Shown: piece after piece, positions 35,266-43,527 of the stretch | Position numbering within the stretch: position 1 is the stretch's first letter | Layout: each line of letters begins with the position of its first letter | Assembly: GCA_020442065.1 (NCBI GenBank) | Contig: JAGRKZ010000030.1 | Location: 1 to 58,021, forward strand | Source of the DNA: Bauldia sp. | GTDB taxonomy: Bacteria; Pseudomonadota; Alphaproteobacteria; Rhizobiales; Kaistiaceae | Direction: 5' to 3' | DNA: 58,021 bases | Notes under the pieces: generated by a model | The model's database searches: none | What the model saw: the letters and a program-made list of their open reading frames with translations, nothing else | Told to the model about the DNA's origin: nothing | Made by a program: the position numbers and the translations under genes

Positions 35266-36144
35266 ATGCATCCGAGCAAGGCCAGGGCTTACTGCGACTG
35301 CCACGTCAACATCTACGAGGAGGAGCATCTCCTTCCCGTCTACTATACGCACCTCGCGCGCGTCCGGCCGGGCGGCATGGGGCCAAGGGCCGACGCCGAC
35401 ACGCTCTACCGCGAGATGGAGCAAGTCGAGAAGGCGATCGTCTTCGCGATACGCTACGCCGACTCGGCCGGCATCGAAAGCAGCGACGAGCTGACCGCTG
35501 CGGCTGTGGCGAAGTACCCCGACAAGTTCGTCGGTTTCGCGTATGTCGATCCGCGGCGGCCCGATTGCATGGAGCTGCTTCGCCACGCCGTCGAGGACCT
35601 CGGGCTCAAGGGCGTCAAGTTCGGTCCGATCTACAACGGCGTCGCGCTTTCGGATCCGCGCCTCGAACCGGTCTACGAGTACTGCGTCCGCAACAATCTG
35701 CCGCTCACCATGCACATGGGGACGACCTATGCCCGCAATGCGCCGATCGACATGGGGCGACCGCTCCACGTCGAGCCGGTCGCCCTCAAGTACCCCGATC
35801 TGGTGATGATCCTCGCCCACATGGGGCACCCCTGGTACGAGGACTGCATCGTCGTCTCGCGCAAGCAGCCCAACGTCTTCTGCGAGGTCTCCGCGCTGTT
35901 CTATCGGCCGTGGCAGTACTACAACATCCTGATCGCGGCGCAGGAGTACAAGATCACCGACAAGATCTATTTCGGGTCGGATTTCCCCGCCGCGCGGGTG
36001 GACGAGTCGGTGGACGGGCTGCTGTCGATCAACGATCAGCTTGAAGGGACCCGCCTGCCGAGGGTCAGCGCCGAGACGATGGAGCGCATCCTTCGCTCCA
36101 ACCCCTTTGCCGATTGGTGGCGCGGCGACAACCCGCTCTCGTGA
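35266..36144 (+). CDS. Amidohydrolase-2-family (ACMSD-like) protein, copy 2
   Basis: 292 residues, a clear duplicate of the preceding gene with most residues the same from CDCHVNIY to NPFADWWRGDNPL. All visible metal motifs are kept: CDCHVN, HMGTTYARNAP, LAHMGHPW, FGSDFPAARVDESVDG. Differences cluster in the first 50 residues and in a loop near VSRKQPNVFCEV. The conserved motifs imply both are active, perhaps on related substrates or as a heteromer. It is the last gene of the operon; I see no clear terminator. Confidence 0.85.
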   Translation: MHPSKARAYCDCHVNIYEEEHLLPVYYTHLARVRPGGMGPRADADTLYREMEQVEKAIVFAIRYADSAGIESSDELTAAAVAKYPDKFVGFAYVDPRRPDCMELLRHAVEDLGLKGVKFGPIYNGVALSDPRLEPVYEYCVRNNLPLTMHMGTTYARNAPIDMGRPLHVEPVALKYPDLVMILAHMGHPWYEDCIVVSRKQPNVFCEVSALFYRPWQYYNILIAAQEYKITDKIYFGSDFPAARVDESVDGLLSINDQLEGTRLPRVSAETMERILRSNPFADWWRGDNPLS

Positions 36145-36661
36145 AGCGCCCGACGAACGCCGCGAGCCTGGCCACCACGTGACGGCCGTTGTCTACAGCG
36201 CCTTTGCCCGGCGCGCCGAGCGCGCGGAGCGGGACTCGCGGCGCCGGCCGGCCACCAGCCACGCGGGGACCGCTGATGGCACCGCTTCGCGGCTTCATCG
36301 TCCGCCGGGAGCCGCCACGGGCAAGAGCTTCAAGACACCGTTCGTGCACGTCTGGAGATTCGGGCAGGGACCGGCTCCAGTCGTTCAGCGCCCTCATGGA
36401 CACCCTGGTCTACCAGCGCGCCCTTCGATGACGCGCCGGGCCTGGCCTGCCACGGAGGGCTTCACCCAGCGCGACCAGAGCTCGAAGGTGTGTTGCGCGC
36501 GTCGGAATTCCGATGCGCATGAAGACCATCACAGCAGGTCGCGACCCATGACACCTATCCCCTTCGACGCCGCCAGAGAGACTGGGCCAAGCCTCAGCGG
36601 TTGATCCCTCCAAGGCGCGGCAGGAAGTGACGCATCTCTCCGCTTCCGGCAGGATGAGCCT
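36145..36661. other. 517-base stretch without a supported gene
   Basis: Open frames on both strands are Arg- and Pro-rich products of the high GC content. No family is recognised and no start has a convincing ribosome site. It separates convergent transcripts (amidohydrolase operon and radical SAM gene), yet no strong terminator hairpin was found. Confidence 0.4.
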
Positions 36662-38269
36662 TCACGTCAGGCGCGACTGTCTCCGGGAAGCCTGCACGAG
36701 AGTCGGATTCGATCCCGACACAGTTCGCCTTGAGATCGGTAGCACAGTTGGGGCCGACGTGGTCGCTGGCTGTTCGAGAATGGGAGTGCTTGCGCTTGGC
36801 GGAAGCAATTCCGCAAACCGTCCAAGACGACGTCGATAATTGTGCGCGTAGTATTCGGGAAGTGTGTTTGTCCGCCCTTCATGAAAAGCGAGAAACGCCC
36901 GATCAGTTACGAGAAGGTCACGGATCGTTCGGAAATCTTGTATGTCACGACGTGTTGCAAACGTTCGCAGGAGGTTGACGAACTTCATGACCAGTGGTTG
37001 CCTGGTTCCTAATCGACGCACCGCCATTTTCTTTGAGCTGGCGATTTCGTTGAGTTTTATCAGATAATCGTAGTAGGAAATTGGATCATAGTTTTGCAGA
37101 ACAATCGCCAAGTAAGGTGTAAAATAAAAGGAGAACGGCATTTCGCTAATGATGCGCCCCGACTGCATCAATTCATCATAAAGGGGCGAACCTCCGAACG
37201 GTGTGGGGATTTGAATGTTTGGCCAAATTTCCGGCAACCGCTCAATGAACTCATGCGTGAGCGCAGCCGGTTCGTCTCCGTCGTCAGCATCTGTGCCAAA
37301 AACAAAATTTGCCATAATTCCAGGAACGTGGTCGGATAGAATATTCATTTTTTGAATTACTTTGTTCAGTTTGTCGCGACCAGTGCTTGAACCGGTTCCT
37401 GCTTTGCGTGAATAGTCGCCCCATGATTCGATTCCTGGAGCAATGTAGATGCAATTGGTTGCTGAAAGTCTCTCTATCCTGTGGTCTTTTAATACGGACA
37501 ACGAACTTTCCATCATGTAACGATTTCGACGCTCGACGGGTAGTGAAGTGATGACGTCCATCGTTTCGTCGAAGCGGATAGCAAAATTTGGATCATGGTA
37601 GACAACAATCAGATTCGGATGATTCCGCGACAGATATTCTAGGTCGTTGCGAAGACGGCTCGCCGGGAATGCCCTGTAGTCGGAGTTCCAGTCGACACAG
37701 AAATTACAGGAATAAGGGCAGCCAACGCTCGACAGTATCGGAACGATACTCGTCGAGATCGGTCGGCCGTTTTCGTAGGAGGCAACACGGATTTCCGGCA
37801 TACGCTCTTCGACGGAAGGGAAATCGTGGAGGGGATGACCCGCATTGACGACGGCCGGTGGATCGATGCGTCGATGCAGAATATCGTCGATCAAAGTCCG
37901 GTCGCAGTCCCCAACGACGATATCAAAGAACCTGCTGGCATCTGTCGGGAATGATCGCGCGTGTGGACCACCGATGACGGTCAACGTCCCGTGTCGCTTG
38001 AACGCGATGCTGAGTGCGTAGGCGAGGGCGCTGCACTGTGTGTAGGCGCTGATAAAGACGACATCGAGCTCGGGCGGGACCAGGTCCATCGGATCCCGCT
38101 GCCCCCAGAACGTGGCGTAATGGACTTCATGACCGAGTTCACGACACCAGACGGCGACGGCCTGGGGCATGATGGACATGAATTGCTTGCGGACATACCG
38201 GCCGTAACCCTTCCGGCCGACCAAGGATTGCATGGTATCGGAGAGCAGATCGAGAATGCCAACCCGCAT
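36662..38269 (-). CDS. B12-binding-type radical SAM protein 1
   Basis: 535 residues from the ATG at 38269, with GGGAGG seven bases upstream; a longer frame begins at 38320. Residues 1-140 form a Rossmann-like cobalamin-binding-type domain (LDVVFISAYTQCSALAYALS, TVIGGPHARSFP), but the DxHxxG cobalamin motif is absent. The radical SAM cluster is CPYSCNFC (Cys184, 188, 191). IYIAPGIESWGDYSRKAG is the typical GxE strand of the group. The last 90 residues are basic and Ser/Thr/Pro-rich. The middle of the gene is richer in A and T than its neighbours, suggesting transfer. Divergent from a second radical SAM gene; the product is unknown. Confidence 0.88.
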   Translation of the reverse strand: MRVGILDLLSDTMQSLVGRKGYGRYVRKQFMSIMPQAVAVWCRELGHEVHYATFWGQRDPMDLVPPELDVVFISAYTQCSALAYALSIAFKRHGTLTVIGGPHARSFPTDASRFFDIVVGDCDRTLIDDILHRRIDPPAVVNAGHPLHDFPSVEERMPEIRVASYENGRPISTSIVPILSSVGCPYSCNFCVDWNSDYRAFPASRLRNDLEYLSRNHPNLIVVYHDPNFAIRFDETMDVITSLPVERRNRYMMESSLSVLKDHRIERLSATNCIYIAPGIESWGDYSRKAGTGSSTGRDKLNKVIQKMNILSDHVPGIMANFVFGTDADDGDEPAALTHEFIERLPEIWPNIQIPTPFGGSPLYDELMQSGRIISEMPFSFYFTPYLAIVLQNYDPISYYDYLIKLNEIASSKKMAVRRLGTRQPLVMKFVNLLRTFATRRDIQDFRTIRDLLVTDRAFLAFHEGRTNTLPEYYAHNYRRRLGRFAELLPPSASTPILEQPATTSAPTVLPISRRTVSGSNPTLVQASRRQSRLT

Positions 38270-38446
38270 CTGAATGCCTCCCATCTCCAGGCGGCGGTCC
38301 AGCGTCCTGCCAACATGCACCGACCGAAATTACTGAGACAGCTAAACGGTGAATCGGTCGGATCCCATTGATGCAGGTCAATGATCAGTACTATAAACAG
38401 TGCATTTTTTGCGGATAGAACGGATCCCGATTCAGAGGTGGAGACG

Positions 38447-39985
38447 ATGTCGGCCCGCAAGAAGGTGCTGGTCGTCAACGTGTTTTTCGACGAATACCGC
38501 CGACGGAACGGCAGCCCGACCCGCATCCCTCGAGCCATGGGCCATGTCTTCCTAGCCGGCGCTTTCGACAGCGCACGAAATGCGGTCCGGGTGTACAGCG
38601 AGCAGCACAGTGGTCCGCTCCTCGATCCGGACCTGCTCGGCTGGCCTGACATGCTGGTCCTCACCGGTCTTACCAACGGCTTCGACCGCATGCTCCATCT
38701 CACAGCGTATGCGCGCGCTCTGCATCCTGGCGTTGTAGTCGTTGCCGGAGGGCCTGCGATACGCGCCCTTCCAGCCCGGGCGGCCAGCGTCTTCGACTAC
38801 GCCCTGACGACGGATGTCGAGGGTCTCGGCGATGCCATCACTGACGCTTTCGGTCCTGAATACGCCTCCGAGGAGTGGTTCCCGCGTTTCGATCTCGCTG
38901 AGCCAAGCCGCCTTGTCGGCTATGTGGAATCGAGCCGAAATTGCAACTTCCATTGTTCCTTCTGTTCATTGACCGCGGAAGGACGGCGGTTTCAACGCTA
39001 CGAAACTGGGTTCTTGGAACGGCAACTTGTGGCTCTCGAGGGTCGCCACATTGTGCTGATCGACAACAACTTCTTCGGTAACGACCGTCGTAGGTTCGAG
39101 GAGCGTCTCGATCTCCTCGGCGAGTTCTACCGGAGCGGCCGCATCCGCAGCTGGTCGGCGCTGGTCACCGGCGACTTCTTTGCTCACCAGGATTATCTGG
39201 AGCGAGCCAAAACGGCCGGCTGCCTTTCCTTGTTCACCGGTGTGGAATCCTTCGATGCGGCCACGCTCCGTCGAACCAAAAAGCGCCAGAACGAGGTCGC
39301 TCCCCAGATCGAGATGATCCGCAACTGTCTCGATGCTGGCATTCTTCTCGAGTACGGCATAATGGCCGATCCGACGACCCGCCCGATTGCCGAACTCGAG
39401 TCAGAAATCGCCTATATCCTCCGGACGCCGCAAATCACGCTTCCCGCCTATTTCACTTTGGCCATCCCGCTTCTGGGCACCCCCTATTTTCAAGAATGTC
39501 TCGACGAGCGGCGAATCCTCCCCAACACCCGGCTGCACGATCTCGATGGCGTTGTGCTGTCGATGAAAACCATCGATCCGCTCGAGGATGCCGTCGCCTT
39601 CGCCCGTCGCTTGCCAAGTCTCGCCGGGCACCGAAAGCAGGTCCTTCGACATGCGGTTGGGTTCACGCGCCGTTACGCGCGCCGACTTGCGCCGCTACAG
39701 ATCGCAGCGGCGCTCGTCAACGTCGCACTCGTGGCGACGGCTTCATCGGCCGCTTCGTCGCCCTCGACAGTGTTCCGCCGCCGGCCGGTCCAGACCTTCC
39801 TCTCGACCACCGAGACGCTAGACCCGCTCTACCGGCCATTCATGAACCTGCCATCGTCATTCGAACGCTATTTCAAACCGACGATGATCACCGACGCCGA
39901 TGGAGAGCCGTCCGAGGATATTCTCCCTGACCTTGTCGCGAAAGCTTCCCTCGCCGGCCGCGAGGGGACGCGGCCAAATGCGTGA
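38447..39985 (+). CDS. B12-binding-type radical SAM protein 2
   Basis: 512 residues from ATG 38447 (AGAGGTGGAG just before); a longer frame from 38381 is less likely. The N-terminal 130 residues have a cobalamin-binding-like Rossmann pattern (DMLVLTGLTNGFDRMLHLTA, VVVVAGGPAIRALPARAASV). The cluster motif is CNFHCSFC (Cys166, 170, 173), followed by LIDNNFFGNDRRRFEERLDL and LFTGVESFD, both usual in this group. The C-terminal 110 residues are unlike known domains and may bind substrate. It shares little sequence with the divergent partner, so the two probably do successive steps on one molecule. A 34-codon ORF overlaps its stop. Confidence 0.88.
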   Translation: MSARKKVLVVNVFFDEYRRRNGSPTRIPRAMGHVFLAGAFDSARNAVRVYSEQHSGPLLDPDLLGWPDMLVLTGLTNGFDRMLHLTAYARALHPGVVVVAGGPAIRALPARAASVFDYALTTDVEGLGDAITDAFGPEYASEEWFPRFDLAEPSRLVGYVESSRNCNFHCSFCSLTAEGRRFQRYETGFLERQLVALEGRHIVLIDNNFFGNDRRRFEERLDLLGEFYRSGRIRSWSALVTGDFFAHQDYLERAKTAGCLSLFTGVESFDAATLRRTKKRQNEVAPQIEMIRNCLDAGILLEYGIMADPTTRPIAELESEIAYILRTPQITLPAYFTLAIPLLGTPYFQECLDERRILPNTRLHDLDGVVLSMKTIDPLEDAVAFARRLPSLAGHRKQVLRHAVGFTRRYARRLAPLQIAAALVNVALVATASSAASSPSTVFRRRPVQTFLSTTETLDPLYRPFMNLPSSFERYFKPTMITDADGEPSEDILPDLVAKASLAGREGTRPNA

Positions 39986-40082
39986 CTCCATGTCTTCGTC
40001 TTCGTCCACGTTGAGCTTGATGAAAGCGATACCCTTCCGCACCACCCCACCCGGCCGTCACTGTGATCTCAGGTCGCGGTAG
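39978..40082 (+). CDS. Possible small peptide gene coupled to radical SAM protein 2
   Basis: A 34-codon frame begins at an ATG that overlaps the radical SAM stop by eight bases, with GAGGGG ten bases before. The product starts MRDSMSSSSSTLSLMKAIPF and ends PPGRHCDLRSR. It has a Ser/Thr run and one Cys. Position and coupling would fit a short substrate or accessory peptide, but there is no recognised leader motif, and a frame of this length can arise by chance in GC-rich DNA. Confidence 0.25.
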   Translation: MRDSMSSSSSTLSLMKAIPFRTTPPGRHCDLRSR

Positions 40083-40160
40083 TAACGGACTCGGCGGGCG
40101 ACGCGATCGTACCCGAATGATGTAGGCTGATGGTGGCCGTCGACCCGTGGGAGGATCGGA

Positions 40161-41489
40161 ATGACCATCACCAGCCTCGTCAATGCAATGGTGTTCGATG
40201 GAAGCAGCGGCGAGCTCGTCGCGGCGACGGTGACGATCGAGGATGATCGCATCCTGGCGGTCGTACCGGATTCGGTGGCAACGGCGAGGGCCGTCGATCC
40301 ACGGGCGCAGGATGCCACCGTCATCGACTGTGCCGGCTGCACGGTCATGCCGGGTCTTACCGAGGCGCACTGCCACATCTCCTTCAACAACATCCGCTCG
40401 ATGAGCGACGTGGTGGCGATCCAGCCCGAGGATCATTCGATCCTGTCGCTGCGGAACGCCCGGATGCTGATGGAGCGGGGCTTCACCAGCCTCTACAGCG
40501 CAGCCGCCGCGAAGCCCCGCCTCGACGTCGCGGTTCGGGACGCGATCACGACCGGGCTCTTTTCCGGTCCCAGGATTCGAGCCGCCAGTCAGGAGATATC
40601 TCCCTCGGGCAATCTCGGCGATCTCAACAACAACTATCTCGAACTGCCGCGGAGCATCTGCTTCACGATCACCTGCGATGGTCCGGACGAGTTCACCAAG
40701 CAGGCGCGCCTCGCCGCCCGCGATGGCGTCGACAACATCAAGATCAACGTCTCCGGCGATCGCGACTGGGGCCACATGCACGCTGACGACAAGACCACCG
40801 TCATCTCCGAGGACGAGGTCGCGGCGGTGGTCGCGGTGGCGGGACCGAGGGGGCTGACGGTCAACGCCCACTGCACGAGCTCCGAGGGCGTGAAGATGTG
40901 CGTCCGCCAGGGCGTCCAGGTCATCTACCACGCCGTCCATGCCGACGAGGAAGCCCGGGACATGCTCGAGGCGGCCCGGGACTGGGTGTTCGTCGCCCCG
41001 GCGCTGGGGCTTCCGATCAGCATGCTGAGAGAAGGCCGCGACTATGGGCTGAAGTGGTCGGCCGCGAAGTACCGGAGCCTCGAGAAGGAGCTCGAGACGA
41101 CGCAGAACTGCATGCGCGATCTCCACCGTCGCGGCGTCCGCGTGCTGCCCGGCGGCGACTACGGCGCCTTCATCACCAATCCGATCGGCACCAACGCGCG
41201 CGATCTCGAGCACTTCGTCGACTTCCTCGGCTTCACCGCCGCCGACACGCTCGCCGCCGCAACCAGGCACGGCGGCGCGCTCATGCAGCGCGGCGACGAG
41301 CTGGGACAGATCAAGCCCGGCTTTCTCGCCGACCTGCTCATCGTGCGCGGCGATCCGCTCGCGGATGTCCGTATCCTTCAGGACCCCGCAAGGATCGAGG
41401 CGGTCATGGTCGGCGGGCAGTTCGTCAAGGATGCGATGCCGAAGATGCATCACGCCGCCGACGTGGCGGACGTCAGGCGCCGGGCCTGA
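40161..41489 (+). CDS. Imidazolonepropionase-like amidohydrolase
   Basis: 442 residues, ATG at 40161 with GGGAGGATC upstream. Composite beta domain at both ends (AMVFDGSSGELVAATVTIED; GFLADLLIVRGDPLADVRIL) around a TIM barrel. Metal motifs: EAHCHIS (HxH), NIKINVSGD (possible Lys), NAHCTS, YHAVHADEE and LPGGDYGAF (Asp). This is the pattern of the cytosolic prolidase/imidazolonepropionase-like group that hydrolyses amide or lactone bonds of small molecules. The residue after PGGDYG (FITNPIGTNARDLE) is variable in the family. No signal peptide. It stands between the radical SAM pair and the second sugar island. Confidence 0.85.
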   Translation: MTITSLVNAMVFDGSSGELVAATVTIEDDRILAVVPDSVATARAVDPRAQDATVIDCAGCTVMPGLTEAHCHISFNNIRSMSDVVAIQPEDHSILSLRNARMLMERGFTSLYSAAAAKPRLDVAVRDAITTGLFSGPRIRAASQEISPSGNLGDLNNNYLELPRSICFTITCDGPDEFTKQARLAARDGVDNIKINVSGDRDWGHMHADDKTTVISEDEVAAVVAVAGPRGLTVNAHCTSSEGVKMCVRQGVQVIYHAVHADEEARDMLEAARDWVFVAPALGLPISMLREGRDYGLKWSAAKYRSLEKELETTQNCMRDLHRRGVRVLPGGDYGAFITNPIGTNARDLEHFVDFLGFTAADTLAAATRHGGALMQRGDELGQIKPGFLADLLIVRGDPLADVRILQDPARIEAVMVGGQFVKDAMPKMHHAADVADVRRRA

Positions 41490-41666
41490 TGCCAGGTTCC
41501 GGAAGGCGGATGGCAGCGGGCGGTCCGTTCCGGCCCCGGCTCGGCCAGCACGCGTTGGAACCTGGCGAGGCGGCTCGTCGATGAATTCAGGCGGGCGTGA
41601 GTCCGCCGGCTCGCACTGCGCGCAGCGCGCCTATTGCCGCGGGCGCTCGTCCTCGCTCCATTCTTG

Positions 41667-41700
41667 CGGGACCTGACGCGCCCGGGCGCGTCAGGTCCCG
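41667..41700 (+). terminator. Perfect 34-base palindrome, likely terminator
   Basis: Bases 41667-41700 read the same on both strands (CGGGACCTGACGCGCC and its complement), giving a stem of about 15 bp. It lies 180 bases after the amidohydrolase stop and is followed by ATCCTTTC. Being symmetrical it could also be a protein-binding site. The rest of the 41490-41807 gap holds no gene. Confidence 0.5.
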
Positions 41701-41767
41701 ATCCTTTCAGGCCCGGCACCTGCCGATCGGACGAGGTCTGACCACGGTCGAACGGCGTCCCTCTGGA

Positions 41768-41784
41768 CTTGAATGAAATTCAAG
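41768..41784. promoter_or_regulatory. Palindromic operator candidate before the XRE-cupin regulator
   Basis: CTTGAATGAAATTCAAG is a perfect inverted repeat (CTTGAAT, three-base spacer, ATTCAAG), 24 bases before the regulator's ATG. The half-site is seen again before the binding-protein gene at 42424 (TTCAATCTTGAA). This position fits autoregulation by the XRE protein. Confidence 0.6.
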
Positions 41785-41807
41785 ATTAAGGAGAGTCGAC
41801 GGGCAAC

Positions 41808-42407
41808 ATGGTCAGACGGTCAATGACGAGGTCGGCTCCGGAACTGTCGGCGAAGGACCTCGGCCAGCGCCTGCGCACAGCGCGACAGAACAAGTCCTGG
41901 ACGATCAAGCAACTCGCGGCGGCGAGCGGCTGCTCGGAGAGCCTGCTGTCCAAGATCGAGAACGGCAAGAACCTGCCGTCGCTGCCGTTGCTGCACAAGC
42001 TGGTGCGCGTGCTGGAGTCCAACATCGGCTGGCTCTTCGGCGATCCTCCGCCCGAGCGCCATATCGTCTTCCGCGCCGGCCAGCGGCCCTTTATTTCGCT
42101 TGATCCGCTGCGGCGCGGCGAGGGGATCACGCTGGAGCGCGTCATCCCCTACAGCGATCAGCACATCCTCCAGTGCAACATCCATCACATCGCCGAAGGC
42201 GGCCGCAGCGCGGGACCGATCACCCATGAAGGGGAGGAGGTCGGCTACGTCCTCAAGGGCCGGGTGGAGCTGTCGGTCGATGGCCGGGCCTACCAGCTTT
42301 CGGCGGGCGACTCCTTCGTCTTCCGCTCCAACCTGGGACATGAGTACCGCAACATCGGCAGCGAAGCGGCGAGCATCATCTGGGTCAACACGCCACCAAC
42401 ATTCTGA
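41808..42407 (+). CDS. XRE-cupin transcription regulator of island B
   Basis: 199 residues. N-terminal XRE HTH at about 17-70 (GQRLRTARQNKSWTIKQLAA, CSESLLSKIENGKNLPSLPL), C-terminal cupin at about 110-195 (EEVGYVLKGRVELSVDGRAY, LSAGDSFVFRSNLGHEYRNI). Proteins of this layout sense a small ligand in the cupin and control nearby catabolic genes. The start at 41808 has AAGGAG 15 bases upstream; ATG at 41823 is an alternative. It opens the second sugar island; a palindrome lies before it. Confidence 0.9.
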   Translation: MVRRSMTRSAPELSAKDLGQRLRTARQNKSWTIKQLAAASGCSESLLSKIENGKNLPSLPLLHKLVRVLESNIGWLFGDPPPERHIVFRAGQRPFISLDPLRRGEGITLERVIPYSDQHILQCNIHHIAEGGRSAGPITHEGEEVGYVLKGRVELSVDGRAYQLSAGDSFVFRSNLGHEYRNIGSEAASIIWVNTPPTF

Positions 42408-42423
42408 TCGGCGCCACGCTCGA

Positions 42424-42435
42424 TTCAATCTTGAA
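42424..42435. promoter_or_regulatory. Second candidate operator of the XRE-cupin regulator
   Basis: TTCAATCTTGAA is a perfect inverted repeat (TTCAA, two-base spacer, TTGAA) in the 114-base gap between the regulator and the importer operon. Its halves match those of the palindrome at 41768, but their order and spacing differ, so one or both may be coincidental. Confidence 0.4.
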
Positions 42436-42521
42436 CCGGATGAAACTTTGCCAGATAGTCCTTCACGTCACTCAACGTAGTCGATCGCCCCGCCGGGGCG
42501 TCGTGAGAGGGGAGCAAGTCA

Positions 42522-43451
42522 ATGTTCAGGGGTATTCTCTTCGGGGCGCTCGCCGCCGCAGCGATGGGCGCAGCACCCGCCTTCGCGGAAGGCACCATCG
42601 CCCTCGTCACCATCAACCAGCAGGCCCTGTTCTTCAATCAGATCAATGACGGCGCCCAGTCGGCCGCCGACAAGGCCGGCGTCAAGCTGGTCATCTTCAA
42701 CGCCAACAACCAGCCGGCAGCCCAGAACACGGCGATCGAGAACTACATCACCGAGAAGGTCGACGGCATCGTCCTCGTCGCCATCGACGTCAACGGCGTC
42801 AAGCCGGCGATCACCGCCGCCAAGGCGGCCGGCATCCCGGTCGTCGCCATCGACGCCCGCATCCCCGACGGCGACAACGCCGCCTTCATCGGCGTCGACA
42901 ACGAGGGCGCCGGTGCCGAGATCGGCAAGTACTTCGCCGAGTACGTCAAGACGAGCATGGGCGGATCGGCCAAGGTCGGCATCGTCGGCGCGCTGAATTC
43001 GTTCATCCAGAACCAGCGGCTCGACGGGTTCAAGAAGGCGGTCGAGGCCTCGGGCGTCGGCATCACCTTCCTCGACACGGTCGACGGCCAGAACGTGCAG
43101 GACGTCGCGCTGACCGCAGCAGAGAACCTGATGACCGCCAACCCCGACATGTCGACCCTCTACGCCACCGGCGAGCCGGCGCTGATCGGCGCCATCTCGG
43201 CGGTCGACAGCCAGAAGATGACCGAGAAGGTCAAGGTCTTCGGCTGGGACCTCACGGCGCAGGCGGTGAAGGGCATCGACGAGGGCTGGGTGGTCGCCGT
43301 CGTCCAGCAGGACCCCTACCAGGAAGGCGTCGCCGGCGTCGAAGCCATCATCAAGCTCAAGAAGGGCGAGACGGTCGAGCCGAACATCGACATCCCCGTC
43401 ACCATCGTGACCAAGGAAAACGTCGACCAGTTCCGCGACATGTTCAAGTAG
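42522..43451 (+). CDS. ABC sugar importer, periplasmic binding protein (island B)
   Basis: 309 residues with a signal peptide (FRGILFGALAAAAMGAAPAF). RbsB/FrcB-type fold: GTIALVTINQQALFFNQIND, DGIVLVAIDVNGVKPAITAA, GIPVVAIDARIPDGDNAAFI, STLYATGEPALIGAISAVDS, VVAVVQQDPYQEGVAGVEAI. The DARIP and QQDPYQEG segments line the ligand cleft. AGAGGGGAG precedes the ATG. A terminator-like hairpin follows the gene. The ligand is probably a pentose, hexose or polyol. Confidence 0.92.
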   Translation: MFRGILFGALAAAAMGAAPAFAEGTIALVTINQQALFFNQINDGAQSAADKAGVKLVIFNANNQPAAQNTAIENYITEKVDGIVLVAIDVNGVKPAITAAKAAGIPVVAIDARIPDGDNAAFIGVDNEGAGAEIGKYFAEYVKTSMGGSAKVGIVGALNSFIQNQRLDGFKKAVEASGVGITFLDTVDGQNVQDVALTAAENLMTANPDMSTLYATGEPALIGAISAVDSQKMTEKVKVFGWDLTAQAVKGIDEGWVVAVVQQDPYQEGVAGVEAIIKLKKGETVEPNIDIPVTIVTKENVDQFRDMFK

Positions 43452-43471
43452 TCGAGCCAATCGTCGGACAG

Positions 43472-43496
43472 GGCCGGGGGGCAGGGCTCCCCGGCC
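43472..43496 (+). terminator. Intercistronic hairpin with T/C tail after binding-protein gene
   Basis: GGCCGGGG and CCCCGGCC form a perfect 8-bp stem with a nine-base loop, 20 bases after the stop, followed by TTCTCTTCC. Probably a partial terminator that lets the binding protein be made in excess over the ATPase and permease, as in island A. Confidence 0.6.
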
Positions 43497-43527
43497 TTCT
43501 CTTCCTCCATCCGCATTGCGAGCCATC

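Noticed and set aside
39857..40045. 62-codon minus-strand frame at the end of radical SAM protein 2, considered as a peptide precursor
   Set aside because: Two thirds lie antisense to the radical SAM coding region and no leader motif or ribosome site is seen.
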